Positions 26,174-35,769 of a stretch of 64,000 nucleotides of DNA are shown piece by piece. The position numbers and the translations under genes are program-made. The stretch's first letter is position 1. Each line of letters begins with the position of its first letter. A model generated the notes under the pieces. The model worked only from the letters and a program-made list of their open reading frames with translations. It was not told the DNA's origin and made no database searches. Source of the stretch: Streptomyces sp. NBC_00286 (GTDB taxonomy: Bacteria > Actinomycetota > Actinomycetes > Streptomycetales > Streptomycetaceae); NCBI RefSeq assembly GCF_036173125.1, contig NZ_CP108054.1, positions 1,178,001 to 1,242,000 on the forward strand. Direction: 5' to 3'.

Positions 26174-27379
26174 ATGACCGAATTCCCTCCCGGGTTCCTC
26201 TGGGGAGCCTCCACCGCGCCGCACCAGATCGAGGGCAACAACCTGAACAGCGACTTCTGGGCGAGCGAGGGGCGCATGCCCGGCATGGAGCGCAGTGGCG
26301 ACGCCTGCGACAGCTACCACCGGTACCGCGAGGACATGCAACTGCTCGCCGACGCCGGCCTCAACGCCTACCGCTTCGGCATCGAGTGGGCACGGATCGA
26401 ACCGGTCCCCGGAATGATCTCGCGGGCCGAACTCGCCCACTACCGGCGGATGATCGACACCGCCTTCGAGCTCGGCCTGACCCCGGTCGTGACCCTGCAC
26501 CACTTCACCAGCCCGCTCTGGTTCGCCCAGGAGGGCGGCTGGCTCGGTGACCGCGCCGTGGAGCGGTTCCGGGCCTACGCCGAAGCGGTCACCCCGATCC
26601 TCGACGGCGTCGAGTGGATCGTCACCATGAACGAGCCGAACATGCTGGCCATCATGATCGGCATGGCACGGGCGTTGCAGAACGACCCGCACGCGGCCGA
26701 CGCGTGGATGAGCCCCACCCTCGACAACGAGAGTCCGCGGCCGAAGACGCCGGCCCCGGATGTGAAGATCGGCGAACGGCTGGTCGAGGCGCACCACGCC
26801 GCCCGGGACCTGCTGCACGAGCGCGCCGGCGCCAAGGTCGGCTGGACGGTCGCCAACCGCGCCTTCGTCGCCCGCCCGGGGGCGGAGGAGAAGAAGCGCG
26901 AACTTGAGTACGTCTGGGAGGACCTCTACTTGGAGGGGTCGCGCGGGGACGACTTCGTGGGCGTGCAGTCGTATTCGAGCCAGTGGGTCGGCCCGGACGG
27001 CGTCGAGCCCCACCCGCAGCACCCGGACAACACGCTCGTCGGCACCGCTTACCGGCCCGACGCCCTGGCCATCGCCGTACGGCACACCGTCGAGGTCACC
27101 GGCGGCCTGCCGATCCTGGTCACCGAGAACGGCATCGCCACCCGCGACGACACCCGCCGGATCGCCTACACCGACGAGGCCCTGAAGCACCTTCAGGCGG
27201 CGATCGCCGACGGGGCCGACGTACGCGGCTATCTGCACTGGAGCCTTCTCGACAACTACGAGTGGGGCCATTGGGAGCCGACGTTCGGACTGGTCGAGGT
27301 CGACCGCGAGACCTTCGAGCGTCGCCCCAAGCCCAGCCTCGCCTGGCTGGGCGAGACCGCCCGCCGCGGGCTCAACTGA
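26174..27379 (+). CDS. Glycoside hydrolase family 1 (beta-glycosidase)
   Basis: 401 residues from the ATG at 26174; GGAAAG upstream. It opens with the GH1 pattern FPPGFLWGASTAPHQIEG. The acid/base Glu lies in TMNEPN (about residue 154) and the nucleophile Glu in VTENGIA (about residue 318). It is shorter than most GH1 enzymes (about 450) but both catalytic strands are present. It should remove beta-linked glucose or a similar sugar inside the cell, as no signal peptide is seen. It is the first gene of the glycoside set. Confidence 0.9.
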   Translation: MTEFPPGFLWGASTAPHQIEGNNLNSDFWASEGRMPGMERSGDACDSYHRYREDMQLLADAGLNAYRFGIEWARIEPVPGMISRAELAHYRRMIDTAFELGLTPVVTLHHFTSPLWFAQEGGWLGDRAVERFRAYAEAVTPILDGVEWIVTMNEPNMLAIMIGMARALQNDPHAADAWMSPTLDNESPRPKTPAPDVKIGERLVEAHHAARDLLHERAGAKVGWTVANRAFVARPGAEEKKRELEYVWEDLYLEGSRGDDFVGVQSYSSQWVGPDGVEPHPQHPDNTLVGTAYRPDALAIAVRHTVEVTGGLPILVTENGIATRDDTRRIAYTDEALKHLQAAIADGADVRGYLHWSLLDNYEWGHWEPTFGLVEVDRETFERRPKPSLAWLGETARRGLN

Positions 27380-27405
27380 CCGCCCCGCCACCGGAAGGAC
27401 ACATC

Positions 27406-28227
27406 GTGCAGGTATCCGTACCCGACGTCTCGTCCCGGTCCCTGGCGGAACTGATCTCGCTGTCCGGGCGGCGTGCCGTCGTGACCGGCGCGGGCCGTGG
27501 CCTGGGCAGGGCCATCGCCGAGCGCCTGGTCGAAGCGGGCGCCGACGTGCTCGTCGCCGACATCGACCGCGAGCTCGCCACTGCCGTCGCCAAGGGCCTC
27601 AACGCCCGCCGCCCGGGGTGTGCGGTGACGGCCCACGTGGACGTCGCCGACGCCGGGAGCGTGGTCGCGGCCGCCGATCTCGCGGTCCGGGAGCTCGGCG
27701 GGGTCGACATCTGGGTCAACAACGCCGGGATCTTCCCCAGCGTTCCCGCGCTGGAGATGTCCGAGGAGACCTGGGACGAGGTGTTCGCCGTGAACGCGCG
27801 CGGTGTCTTTCTCGGTTCCCGGGAGGCCGCGCGCCGGATGCGCGAGGCCGGGAGCGGCGGCATCATCGTCAACGTCGTCTCCACGGCCGGGTTTCGGGGG
27901 ACGGCCCCCGGGCTCGCCGCCTACGTCGGCTCCAAGCACGCGGCGCGCGGCATCACCCGCCAACTCGCCCTGGAATTCGCACCGTTCGGTATTCGCGTCC
28001 TGGGCGTGGCACCGACATTCGTGCCGACCGAGGGGAACATGGCGGCAGCCGCCGAGGCCGGGGTCTCGCTGGACGCCGAGTCCCTCATGTCCGTGATGAA
28101 GCCGGGCCCGCTCGGACGGCTCGGTGTTCCTGACGACATCGCCCGTGTGGTGCTGTTCTGCGCGAGCGACCTCTCGGCCTTCATGACGGGGAGCACCCTC
28201 CTCGCCGACGCCGGCGAAACGATCTGA
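27406..28227 (+). CDS. Short-chain dehydrogenase/reductase
   Basis: 273 residues from GTG 27406 with GGAAGGA six bases upstream. Classical SDR signs: TGAGRGLGRAIA cofactor loop, NNAG, catalytic Ser in VSTAGF, and YVGSK (Tyr-x3-Lys). It lies between GH1 and beta-glucuronidase genes and may oxidise a released sugar or aglycone. Confidence 0.85.
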   Translation: MQVSVPDVSSRSLAELISLSGRRAVVTGAGRGLGRAIAERLVEAGADVLVADIDRELATAVAKGLNARRPGCAVTAHVDVADAGSVVAAADLAVRELGGVDIWVNNAGIFPSVPALEMSEETWDEVFAVNARGVFLGSREAARRMREAGSGGIIVNVVSTAGFRGTAPGLAAYVGSKHAARGITRQLALEFAPFGIRVLGVAPTFVPTEGNMAAAAEAGVSLDAESLMSVMKPGPLGRLGVPDDIARVVLFCASDLSAFMTGSTLLADAGETI

Positions 28228-28303
28228 GTCCGCGCATCCGCGACGCCGCATCCCACCTCGTCCTCCCCGGGCCACCGGCCCCGCAACGACGCGTAGGAGC
28301 CCC

Positions 28304-30184
28304 ATGCTCTCCCCCCGCACCAGCCCCACCCGTGACATCGTCAGCCTCGACGGCCTGTGGCGGTTCGCCCTCGACACCCGCACCGGCGCCACCCCGTGGA
28401 CGTCGCGGCTCACCTCGCCCCTCGAAGCCCCCGTCCCCGCCAGCTACAACGACCTGTTCGTGGACCCCGAGATCCGTGACCACGTCGGCGTCGTCTGGTA
28501 CCAGCGCGAGGTGCGGGTGCCGCGCGGCTGGACAGACAAGGGGAGCGAAGCGACTTCTGGTAGGGGTGGTGGCCGGGAGACGGGTGGGCGGGTGGTCCTG
28601 CGCTTCGGCTCCGTCACCCACGCCGCGCAGGTCTACGTGGACGACCGGCTCGTGGCCGAACACACCGGCGGCTACACCCCGTTCGAGGCGGACCTGACCG
28701 GAATCGTGCAGCCCGGCGCCGAGTTCCGGTTGACGGTCGGCGTCGACAACCGGCTGACGAACGTGACGATCCCGCCCGGCACCGTCACCACAGGACCCGA
28801 CGGCCGCGAACGCCAGTCGTACCTGCACGACTTCTACAACTACGCGGGCATCGCGCGCCCGGTCCGCCTGTGCAGCACGCCACGGACCTTCGTCGAGGAC
28901 GTCACGGTCGTCACCGGTCGGGACGGCGCGGACGGCATCGTCGAGTACCGCGTGGAGACCGCCGGCGAGGCCACCGACACGATCGCCGTCCGGGTACGCG
29001 CGGTCGACGAGTCGGGCCACACGATTGCGCAGGCATACGGCCCCGAGGGCATCCTCCGCATCGAGGACGTCATCCTCTGGCAGCCCGGCGCCGCCTACCT
29101 GTACGACCTCGTGGTGGAGTTGACCGACGAGGCGGAGCCCGCCGCGAGGGACGTGGTCGACAGCTACACCCAGCCCTTCGGCGTCCGCACCGTCGAAGTG
29201 CGCGGCACCGACTTCCTCATCAACGGCGAACCGTTCTACTTCACCGGTTTCGGCAAGCACGAGGACACCCCCGTCCGGGGCAAGGGCCACGACGACGCCT
29301 ACCTCGTCCACGACTTCCAGCTCATGGAGTGGACCGGCGCCAACTCCTTCCGCACCTCGCACTACCCGTACGCGGAAGAGGTGCTCGACTTCGCCGACCG
29401 GCACGGCATCGTCGTCATCGACGAGACCGCCGCCGTCGGCCTCAACCTGGGCGTCATGGGCGGCCTCACCGGCCAGGCACCGACCCCGACCTTCGCACCG
29501 GAGAACTTCGGCGGCACCACCCGCGACGTCCACGCCGAGCACCTGCGCGAGCTGATCGAACGGGACAAGAACCACCCAAGCGTGGTGATGTGGTCCCTCG
29601 CCAACGAACCGGCCTCCAACGAGGACGGCGCCCGCGAGTACTTCGGGCCCCTGGTCGAGCTGGCCCGCAAACTCGACCCGACCCGCCCCCTCACCTACTC
29701 CGCGGTCATGTTCGCCACACCGCAGAACGACCTGATCGGCGACCTCTTCGACGTACTGAGCATCAACCGCTACTACGGCTGGTACGTGTTCACCGGCGAC
29801 CTCGCGACCGCCGAACAGGCCCTGGAACAGGACCTCCGCGGCTGGGCCGCGCGCTTCGGCAAGCCGGTGATGATGTCCGAGTACGGCGCCGACACCCAGC
29901 CCGGTCTGCACTCGATCTGGGACACGCCGTGGAGCGAGGAGTACCAGAGCGACTACCTCGCCCTGTACCACCGCGTCTTCGACCGCATCCCCGAGTTCAT
30001 CGGCGAACACGTCTGGAACTTCGCCGACTTCCAGACCGCCGCAGGCATCCATCGCGTGGACGGCAACAAGAAGGGCGTGTTCACCCGCGACCGCAAGCCG
30101 AAGACGGCCGCGTTCGCCCTCCGCCACCGCTGGCACGGCCTGGACGGACGCAAGCCGGACCCGCACACGGACGCCCCTCACTGA
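28304..30184 (+). CDS. uidA: Beta-glucuronidase (GH2)
   Basis: 626 residues, ATG after TAGGAG. It follows the E. coli UidA layout closely in the C-terminal half: acid/base Glu in SLANEP (residue 435) and nucleophile Glu in MSEYGADT (residue 526), the same 91-residue spacing as in E. coli (413 and 504). The NKKG motif that recognises the glucuronate carboxylate is present near the end. A Gly/Arg-rich insertion of about 20 residues near residues 78-100 is absent from the standard enzyme. It should release glucuronic acid from beta-glucuronides. Confidence 0.9.
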   Translation: MLSPRTSPTRDIVSLDGLWRFALDTRTGATPWTSRLTSPLEAPVPASYNDLFVDPEIRDHVGVVWYQREVRVPRGWTDKGSEATSGRGGGRETGGRVVLRFGSVTHAAQVYVDDRLVAEHTGGYTPFEADLTGIVQPGAEFRLTVGVDNRLTNVTIPPGTVTTGPDGRERQSYLHDFYNYAGIARPVRLCSTPRTFVEDVTVVTGRDGADGIVEYRVETAGEATDTIAVRVRAVDESGHTIAQAYGPEGILRIEDVILWQPGAAYLYDLVVELTDEAEPAARDVVDSYTQPFGVRTVEVRGTDFLINGEPFYFTGFGKHEDTPVRGKGHDDAYLVHDFQLMEWTGANSFRTSHYPYAEEVLDFADRHGIVVIDETAAVGLNLGVMGGLTGQAPTPTFAPENFGGTTRDVHAEHLRELIERDKNHPSVVMWSLANEPASNEDGAREYFGPLVELARKLDPTRPLTYSAVMFATPQNDLIGDLFDVLSINRYYGWYVFTGDLATAEQALEQDLRGWAARFGKPVMMSEYGADTQPGLHSIWDTPWSEEYQSDYLALYHRVFDRIPEFIGEHVWNFADFQTAAGIHRVDGNKKGVFTRDRKPKTAAFALRHRWHGLDGRKPDPHTDAPH

Positions 30185-30190
30185 AACGTT

Positions 30191-30198
30191 CCAACCAC
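30191..30198. promoter_or_regulatory. CCAACCAC motif before the MFS gene
   Basis: The octamer CCAACCAC, also found in the TetR-gene operator and before GH1, occurs seven bases after the beta-glucuronidase stop and 63 bases before the MFS start. It has no clear second half-site here. It could mark an internal operator of the locus. Confidence 0.35.
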
Positions 30199-30261
30199 AG
30201 ATTGCCCTCGTAACGGACCAACTGCCGTGCCACCTCGCACACATGAGACGAAGGAGTCTCA

Positions 30262-31644
30262 ATGACGAAGAACAACCGCGACATCAGCGTGGCCGGACCC
30301 CCGCCGACCGAACCGGCAACAGGCAACGGCGAGGAACCCACCGATCCGGCGAAGGGCGACAGCGAGGAACCGGCCGAGACCCCCACCCCCGAGATCGAGG
30401 CCCCGCCGCTGGAGAGGGTCAGCAGGAGTTACCTCGCCTGGATCATGATCGCCAGCTTCGGGGCCTCCCTGGCCCTGATGGTTCCGCTCTCCTACTCGCT
30501 GGCCCTGCGGATCGACGAGCTCGCCCCCGGCCGCGAGCAACTGCTCGGATACGTCACCGGATCCGCCCAGTTCGTCTATCTGGTCCTCAGCCCTCTGATG
30601 GGCTTCTGGAGCGACCGGATGCGCTCCCGCCTGGGCCGCCGGACACCGTTCATGTTCGCCGGCACGGCCATCGGCATGGCCGGGCTCCTGGGAATCGCCG
30701 TCGCACCGACCGTCTTCCTGGTGGGCCTGGCGTGGGTCGTCGGCATGGTCGGCTGGTCCACGGTCGGGCAGGCCATCCAGAACGTCCAGGCCGACCGCGT
30801 ACCCGAGGAACAGCGCGGACGCGTCTCGGCGGTGACCGGCGTCATGACCCAGATCGCGCCCGTGGTCGGTATCGGCATCGCGTACACGGTGGCCGACAGC
30901 ACAATTCTGGTGTTCCTGGTCCCGGGCGTCATCGGAGCGGCCATGCTGCTGCTGTTCCCGCTGCTCAAGCCGGAGGGCGACTCCCGCGCGCTCGTCCACA
31001 CCAGCCAGGTGAGCCTCAAGGGCATGGTCGCCAGCTACGGCTTCAATCCGCGGAAGTACCCCGACTTCGGCTGGAACTGGCTCGGCCGCTTCGTCTTCTT
31101 CATGGGCCTGTACTTCAACACCACCTTCGGCACCTTCTTCTACGCCCAGCGGCTCGACCTGCCCGTCAAGGAGGTCGCCGGCGTCGTATCGGCGATCGGC
31201 ATCCTCGGAGTGCTCGCGGCAACCGCCGGCGCCATCGGCGGCGGCTTCCTCTCCGACAAGCTCGGCCGGCGCAAGCTGTTCACCGTGATCGGATCCACGA
31301 TCTTCGTCGCCGGGGCCGTCGCCGAGGCCTTCGCCTACTCGCTGCCCCAACTCATCGTCGGCGCGGTACTGATGCAGCTCGCCATCGCGATGTTCAGCGC
31401 CGTCGACCAGGCGATCGTGTTCGCCGTCCTCCCGGACCGGGCCCAGGCCGGCCGCTATCTCGCGGTCGTCGCCTTCGCACAGAAGATCCCCAGCGCCCTC
31501 GCCCCGCTCATCGCCCCGCTCGTCATCACCATCGGCGTCACGAGCGGAGGCGAGAAGAACTACACACTGCTCTACCTGAGCGGCGCGGTGCTCGCACTCA
31601 CCGGCGGCCTGATCATCAAGTTCAAGATCAAGTCGGTTCGGTAA
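30262..31644 (+). CDS. MFS transporter (probable glycoside importer)
   Basis: 460 residues, ATG after AAGGAG. A charged N-terminal tail of about 50 residues precedes twelve hydrophobic segments. The cytoplasmic loop SDRMRSRLGRRTP between segments 2 and 3 and SDKLGRRKLF between 8 and 9 are MFS signatures. Its placement between beta-glucuronidase and rhamnosidase genes indicates uptake of the glycoside they degrade. Confidence 0.85.
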   Translation: MTKNNRDISVAGPPPTEPATGNGEEPTDPAKGDSEEPAETPTPEIEAPPLERVSRSYLAWIMIASFGASLALMVPLSYSLALRIDELAPGREQLLGYVTGSAQFVYLVLSPLMGFWSDRMRSRLGRRTPFMFAGTAIGMAGLLGIAVAPTVFLVGLAWVVGMVGWSTVGQAIQNVQADRVPEEQRGRVSAVTGVMTQIAPVVGIGIAYTVADSTILVFLVPGVIGAAMLLLFPLLKPEGDSRALVHTSQVSLKGMVASYGFNPRKYPDFGWNWLGRFVFFMGLYFNTTFGTFFYAQRLDLPVKEVAGVVSAIGILGVLAATAGAIGGGFLSDKLGRRKLFTVIGSTIFVAGAVAEAFAYSLPQLIVGAVLMQLAIAMFSAVDQAIVFAVLPDRAQAGRYLAVVAFAQKIPSALAPLIAPLVITIGVTSGGEKNYTLLYLSGAVLALTGGLIIKFKIKSVR

Positions 31645-31694
31645 CAGGGCAGTTCGGCGATCGTCCCCAGTCCACCGTTCCGAGAAAGCAGCAC

Positions 31695-34364
31695 ATGAAG
31701 AACGCACCGTACGACCTGCGCATCGACTACGGCGGTGACCAGTTCCCCGTGTCGGGCCCCGCACCCCGCCTGTCGTGGAAGCCGCCGTCGGACGCGGGAC
31801 GCACAACGGGATACGAACTTGAATGCACCGTCGACGGCGAGGCGCAGCCCGCGGTGCCGGTCGCGCCCGACCAGCACCGCTTCCTCCCCTGGCCCTGGGC
31901 GGCGCTGCGGAGCGGCCGGCAGGTGGCCTGGCGGGTCCGGGCCCGGGCCCGGGATGCCGAAGGCCCGTCGCCGTGGTCGGAGTTGAGCACCTTCGAGGTC
32001 GGCCTCCTCGACGAGGACTGGCAGGCGCACTGGATCTCACCTGCCGAATCCGGCGACGACCCCGGCTACGGCAAGCGCCCGGCCCACACCCTGACGACCC
32101 GGTTCGAGGCACGGGCCGGGGTGCGCTCGGCGCGGCTGTACGCGACGGCGCTCGGCGTGTACGAGGCCTACGTGAACGGCGAGCGGGCCGGCACCGCCGA
32201 ACTGTCGCCCGGTGCCACGTCGTACGACCGCACGCTCCACGCCCAGGCATCCGACATCACGGCCGCGCTCCAAGCGGGCGCCAACCAGCTCGAGATCGTC
32301 CTCTCCGACGGCTGGTACAAAGGCCAGGTCGGCGCCTTCCGCCTGCCGGCCGGCTGGGGAACGGTGCTCGCCGCACGCGCCGAGCTGCACATCACGTACG
32401 AGAACGGCTCGCACCAGGTCGTGCGCACCGACGAGACCTGGACGAGCACCCGGTCGGCCATCACCCGGGCCGACCTCATGGATGGGCAGACCACCGACTT
32501 CCGCACCGAGCCCGGCGCCGAGCAGCCGGTCCTCGTCGATCAGGTGGAGGCCCCCGCGATCGACTGGTCGCCCGCGCCTCCCGTACGCGTCGTGGAGTCG
32601 CGTACGGCACAGTCGGTCAAGCAACTCGAAGACGGGCTCTGGATCGCCGACTTCGGCCAGAACGCCTCGGGATGGCTCGCCCTGAGCGACCTCGGCCCGC
32701 CCGGCACTCGCACCGTCATCGACTACGGCGAACACGCCGGCGCCGACGGCGATCTGACGACCGCCCATCTGGACTCCGTACGCCCCGGCGCGGACCCGAT
32801 CCCCTTCGTCCAGCGCGACGAGGCCGTCTCCGCGGGCCGGAGCGAGACGTTCGAGCCACGCCACACCGTGCACGGCTTCCGGTACGCGCGCCTCCGCCGC
32901 GACGGCGCCCCGCTCGACCCCGCGAGCATCACGATGCGCGTCGTCCACACCGACCTGCGCCGCACCGGCACCTTCGCCTGCAGCGACGACGACCTCAACC
33001 GCCTTCACGAGATCGCTGATTGGAGCTTCCGCGGCAACGCCGTCGACGTACCCACCGACTGCCCGACCCGCGAACGCCTCGCCTGGACCGGCGACTTCCA
33101 GGTCTTCGCCCCCACCGCCACGCGCCTCTACGACGTCCTCGGATTCAGCCGCAAATGGCTCCGCTCGGTCCGCGACGACCAGCTGCCCGACGGCCGCATC
33201 GCCAACTTCTCGCCCGACGGCCGCCGTATCAAGCACCACCTCGACGACCAGTTCGCCATGATGACCGGCTCGGCAGGCTGGGGCGACGCGATCGTCGCCG
33301 TCCCCTGGGAGCTGTACGAGTCCTACGGCGACCGGAAGGTCCTCGCCGAGAACTGGGAGGCGATGGTCCGCTGGGTCGAGTGGGCGCTACGGACCGCCCG
33401 CACCGCCCGCCATCAGTCCCGGATCGAGCGCTCGCCCGAGCCGCTGCCGCACGAGCAGTACCTGTGGGACGGCTCCTTCCACTGGGGCGAGTGGACCGAG
33501 CCGAAGGCGAAGGCGGCCGACGGCACCCGCATCGACCCGGTCCAGAGCGACCCCGTCGCCTGGTTCATGGCCGACAAGGGCGAGGTCGGCACGGCGTTCC
33601 TGTACCGCTCGACGTCGACCCTCGCCCGTATCGCGCGGGTACTGGGCCACACCGAGGACGCGGCCCGCTACGCCGAGACCGCCGAACGGGTCCGGGACGC
33701 CTGGCGCACCGAGTTCCTCACCCCCGAAGGACACACCACCGGCGACACCCAGGCCGCGTACGTACGCGCGCTCTCCCTCGGCCTCGTCCCCGACGAACTG
33801 CGCGCGGCCGCCGCCGCACGCCTCGTCGAACTGATCCGCGCCGCCGACACCCACCTCGGCACCGGCTTCCTCGCCACGGGCGACCTGCTCCCGGTCCTGG
33901 CCGTCACCGGCCACGCCGACATCGCGTACAAGCTGCTCTTCCGGCGCACCGCACCGTCCTGGCTGTACATGCTGGACCGCGGCGCGACGACCATCTGGGA
34001 GGACTGGGAGGGCATCGATGAGAACGGAGACGCCCACGACTCCCTGAACCACTACAGCAAGGGCGCCGTGATCCGCTTCCTGCACACCCACACGCTGGGC
34101 CTGCGCCAGGCACCGGGCTCGGTCGCATGGGAGTCCATCGAGGTCGCGCCCGTCCCCCACCCGTCACTGACGTGGGCCCGGGGCACGCACGAGTCCCCGC
34201 AGGGCACGATCACCGTCGAGTGGCGGACGACCGGCGACGAGCTGACCCTCACCGTCGACGTGCCACCGGCCACCACCGCACGGATCGTCTTCCCCGACGG
34301 CACCACCGAGACCGCCACGGCAGGTACCTTCCGTGCCACCCGACCTATGACGAAAGGGAGTTGA
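31695..34364 (+). CDS. Alpha-L-rhamnosidase (GH78)
   Basis: 889 residues from ATG 31695. N-terminal Fn3-like and carbohydrate-binding-like domains are followed by an (alpha/alpha)6 catalytic domain with the family motif DCPTRERLAWTGDFQ (acidic residues within are catalytic in known members), IWEDWEGID and SLNHYSKGAV. No signal peptide, so it acts on imported substrate. Together with GH1 and GH2 genes it points to rhamnose- and glucuronate-bearing glycosides, such as plant flavonoid or triterpene glycosides. Confidence 0.9.
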   Translation: MKNAPYDLRIDYGGDQFPVSGPAPRLSWKPPSDAGRTTGYELECTVDGEAQPAVPVAPDQHRFLPWPWAALRSGRQVAWRVRARARDAEGPSPWSELSTFEVGLLDEDWQAHWISPAESGDDPGYGKRPAHTLTTRFEARAGVRSARLYATALGVYEAYVNGERAGTAELSPGATSYDRTLHAQASDITAALQAGANQLEIVLSDGWYKGQVGAFRLPAGWGTVLAARAELHITYENGSHQVVRTDETWTSTRSAITRADLMDGQTTDFRTEPGAEQPVLVDQVEAPAIDWSPAPPVRVVESRTAQSVKQLEDGLWIADFGQNASGWLALSDLGPPGTRTVIDYGEHAGADGDLTTAHLDSVRPGADPIPFVQRDEAVSAGRSETFEPRHTVHGFRYARLRRDGAPLDPASITMRVVHTDLRRTGTFACSDDDLNRLHEIADWSFRGNAVDVPTDCPTRERLAWTGDFQVFAPTATRLYDVLGFSRKWLRSVRDDQLPDGRIANFSPDGRRIKHHLDDQFAMMTGSAGWGDAIVAVPWELYESYGDRKVLAENWEAMVRWVEWALRTARTARHQSRIERSPEPLPHEQYLWDGSFHWGEWTEPKAKAADGTRIDPVQSDPVAWFMADKGEVGTAFLYRSTSTLARIARVLGHTEDAARYAETAERVRDAWRTEFLTPEGHTTGDTQAAYVRALSLGLVPDELRAAAAARLVELIRAADTHLGTGFLATGDLLPVLAVTGHADIAYKLLFRRTAPSWLYMLDRGATTIWEDWEGIDENGDAHDSLNHYSKGAVIRFLHTHTLGLRQAPGSVAWESIEVAPVPHPSLTWARGTHESPQGTITVEWRTTGDELTLTVDVPPATTARIVFPDGTTETATAGTFRATRPMTKGS

Positions 34365-34401
34365 GGCGACCACCGACGACTTACGTTTCCGCGGCCTTCC
34401 T

Positions 34402-34429
34402 TCTTCGGGTGAGGGGTCTTCGGGTGAGG
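34402..34429. repeat. 13-base direct repeat in convergent spacer
   Basis: TCTTCGGGTGAGG occurs at 34402-34414 and again at 34417-34429, two bases apart, between the ends of the rhamnosidase and the convergent MFS gene. No terminator hairpin is obvious in this 81-base spacer. Confidence 0.8.
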
Positions 34430-34445
34430 AGGTGGCTCGGCGTCT

Positions 34446-35717
34446 CTATCTGACGGAACGTACGCGGTACACGAGCAGGACTCCGATGGTCGCGGTCACG
34501 CCGACCAGGGCGAAGAGGAGTGGATAGCCGCGGTTCGAGGTGATGATGAAGCTGGCGATGAGCGGGGCCAGCGCGGGTGGGATGACCGTACCGATGTTCA
34601 TGATGCCGAGGTCCTGGGCCCGGCTCTCCGCGTCGGGCAGGACCTGGGTGATCAGAGCCTGGTCGACGGCCATGTACGCGCCGAAGCCGCCGCCCATGAG
34701 AGCCGACGCCACCAGAATGACGGTGAGGCTCGGGAAGCTCGCCAGGAGGAAGCCCGAGGCCGCCTGCAGCAGCGCCGCCAGTGCGACGAAGATCCGCCGT
34801 CTGCCGAGGCGGTCGGACAGTACCCCGGCGACGGAGGTGGCCAGGAGTCCGGCCACCAGATAGAGCACGGTGCAGACCAGGAGGCTTCCGGCCGGATCGG
34901 GGACCTTCAGGTTGTCGGTCAGGAAGTAGAGGGTGTAGCAGACACCGAGGGAGTTCGCCAGGTTGACCACCAGCCGCCCGCCGAAGGCCCAGGCGAAGTC
35001 GCGGTTCTTGAGAGAGCCGCCCATGGAGGTGAGCAGTGCGCGCAGACTCAGTGGAGGCTCGGAGCCGGCCACGGGGTCACGAAAGCGCGCCATGAACGGC
35101 ACGGTGCAGATGATCAGCACGGCTGCGATGACGACGTAACTGCTCTCGGGGGAGAGCGCGAAGGCGGAGACGACGGCTATGCCGACCACCACACCGAGGG
35201 CCTGGGGGCCGTAGACCGCGCTGGACACGAGACCGCGCTGGTTGACGGGAACGCGGTCGGCGATGAGGGCGGTCAGCCCGGAGGTGGCGGCGATGAGTCC
35301 GAGCATGCTGGCCGCCCACGCGATGGTCACCCCGGCCACGGTCGTCTGTTCCCCGGTGACGACGAGTCCCGCGGCGAACGCGAGCGTGCCGGCCGCGAGC
35401 CAGAGTCTTCTGCGTCCGAAGCGGCTCCGGGAGCGGTCGCACAGTGCGCCGCACAAGGGGAGGGCGAGGATCGCGACCAGTCCCGAGACGGCGTTGACGA
35501 CGGCGAAGTCGTGGACCTTGGACGCCGGGTCGATCGCCTCCAACTGCTGAGGGAGCAGCAGTTGGAGGGGGACGAGATTCGCCATCCAGTACCCGAACCA
35601 GACCAGGCCGTACAAGGTGATCCAGCCACGTGAGACGGGCTCGGCCGGTCCCTGGCCGGCATCCGCTCCGGCGACGGCGGCCGGCACCCGTGCCGGTTGG
35701 TGGAACTCTGTGGGCAT
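34446..35717 (-). CDS. MFS transporter
   Basis: 423 residues from the ATG at 35717, with GGAGG four bases upstream; the frame is open for 46 further codons. Twelve hydrophobic segments, with loops DRSRSRFGRRRLW and SDRLGRRRIF typical of MFS. It resembles the MFS protein at 30262 in size and loops, suggesting the same subfamily. It is the last gene of a leftward SMP-30/SDR/MFS operon, so it may import the lactone or alcohol substrate these enzymes handle. Confidence 0.85.
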   Translation of the reverse strand: MPTEFHQPARVPAAVAGADAGQGPAEPVSRGWITLYGLVWFGYWMANLVPLQLLLPQQLEAIDPASKVHDFAVVNAVSGLVAILALPLCGALCDRSRSRFGRRRLWLAAGTLAFAAGLVVTGEQTTVAGVTIAWAASMLGLIAATSGLTALIADRVPVNQRGLVSSAVYGPQALGVVVGIAVVSAFALSPESSYVVIAAVLIICTVPFMARFRDPVAGSEPPLSLRALLTSMGGSLKNRDFAWAFGGRLVVNLANSLGVCYTLYFLTDNLKVPDPAGSLLVCTVLYLVAGLLATSVAGVLSDRLGRRRIFVALAALLQAASGFLLASFPSLTVILVASALMGGGFGAYMAVDQALITQVLPDAESRAQDLGIMNIGTVIPPALAPLIASFIITSNRGYPLLFALVGVTATIGVLLVYRVRSVR

Positions 35718-35769
35718 GGAGCCTCCGGGGGACGGAACGGGCCTGGTCAGGGCGGGATCACAGAAAGGC

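Noticed and set aside
28181..30262. Minus-strand open frame of 693 codons opposite beta-glucuronidase
   Set aside because: The plus-strand product is a clear GH2 enzyme with both catalytic residues; the opposite frame is Val/Gly/Asp-rich without family motifs.
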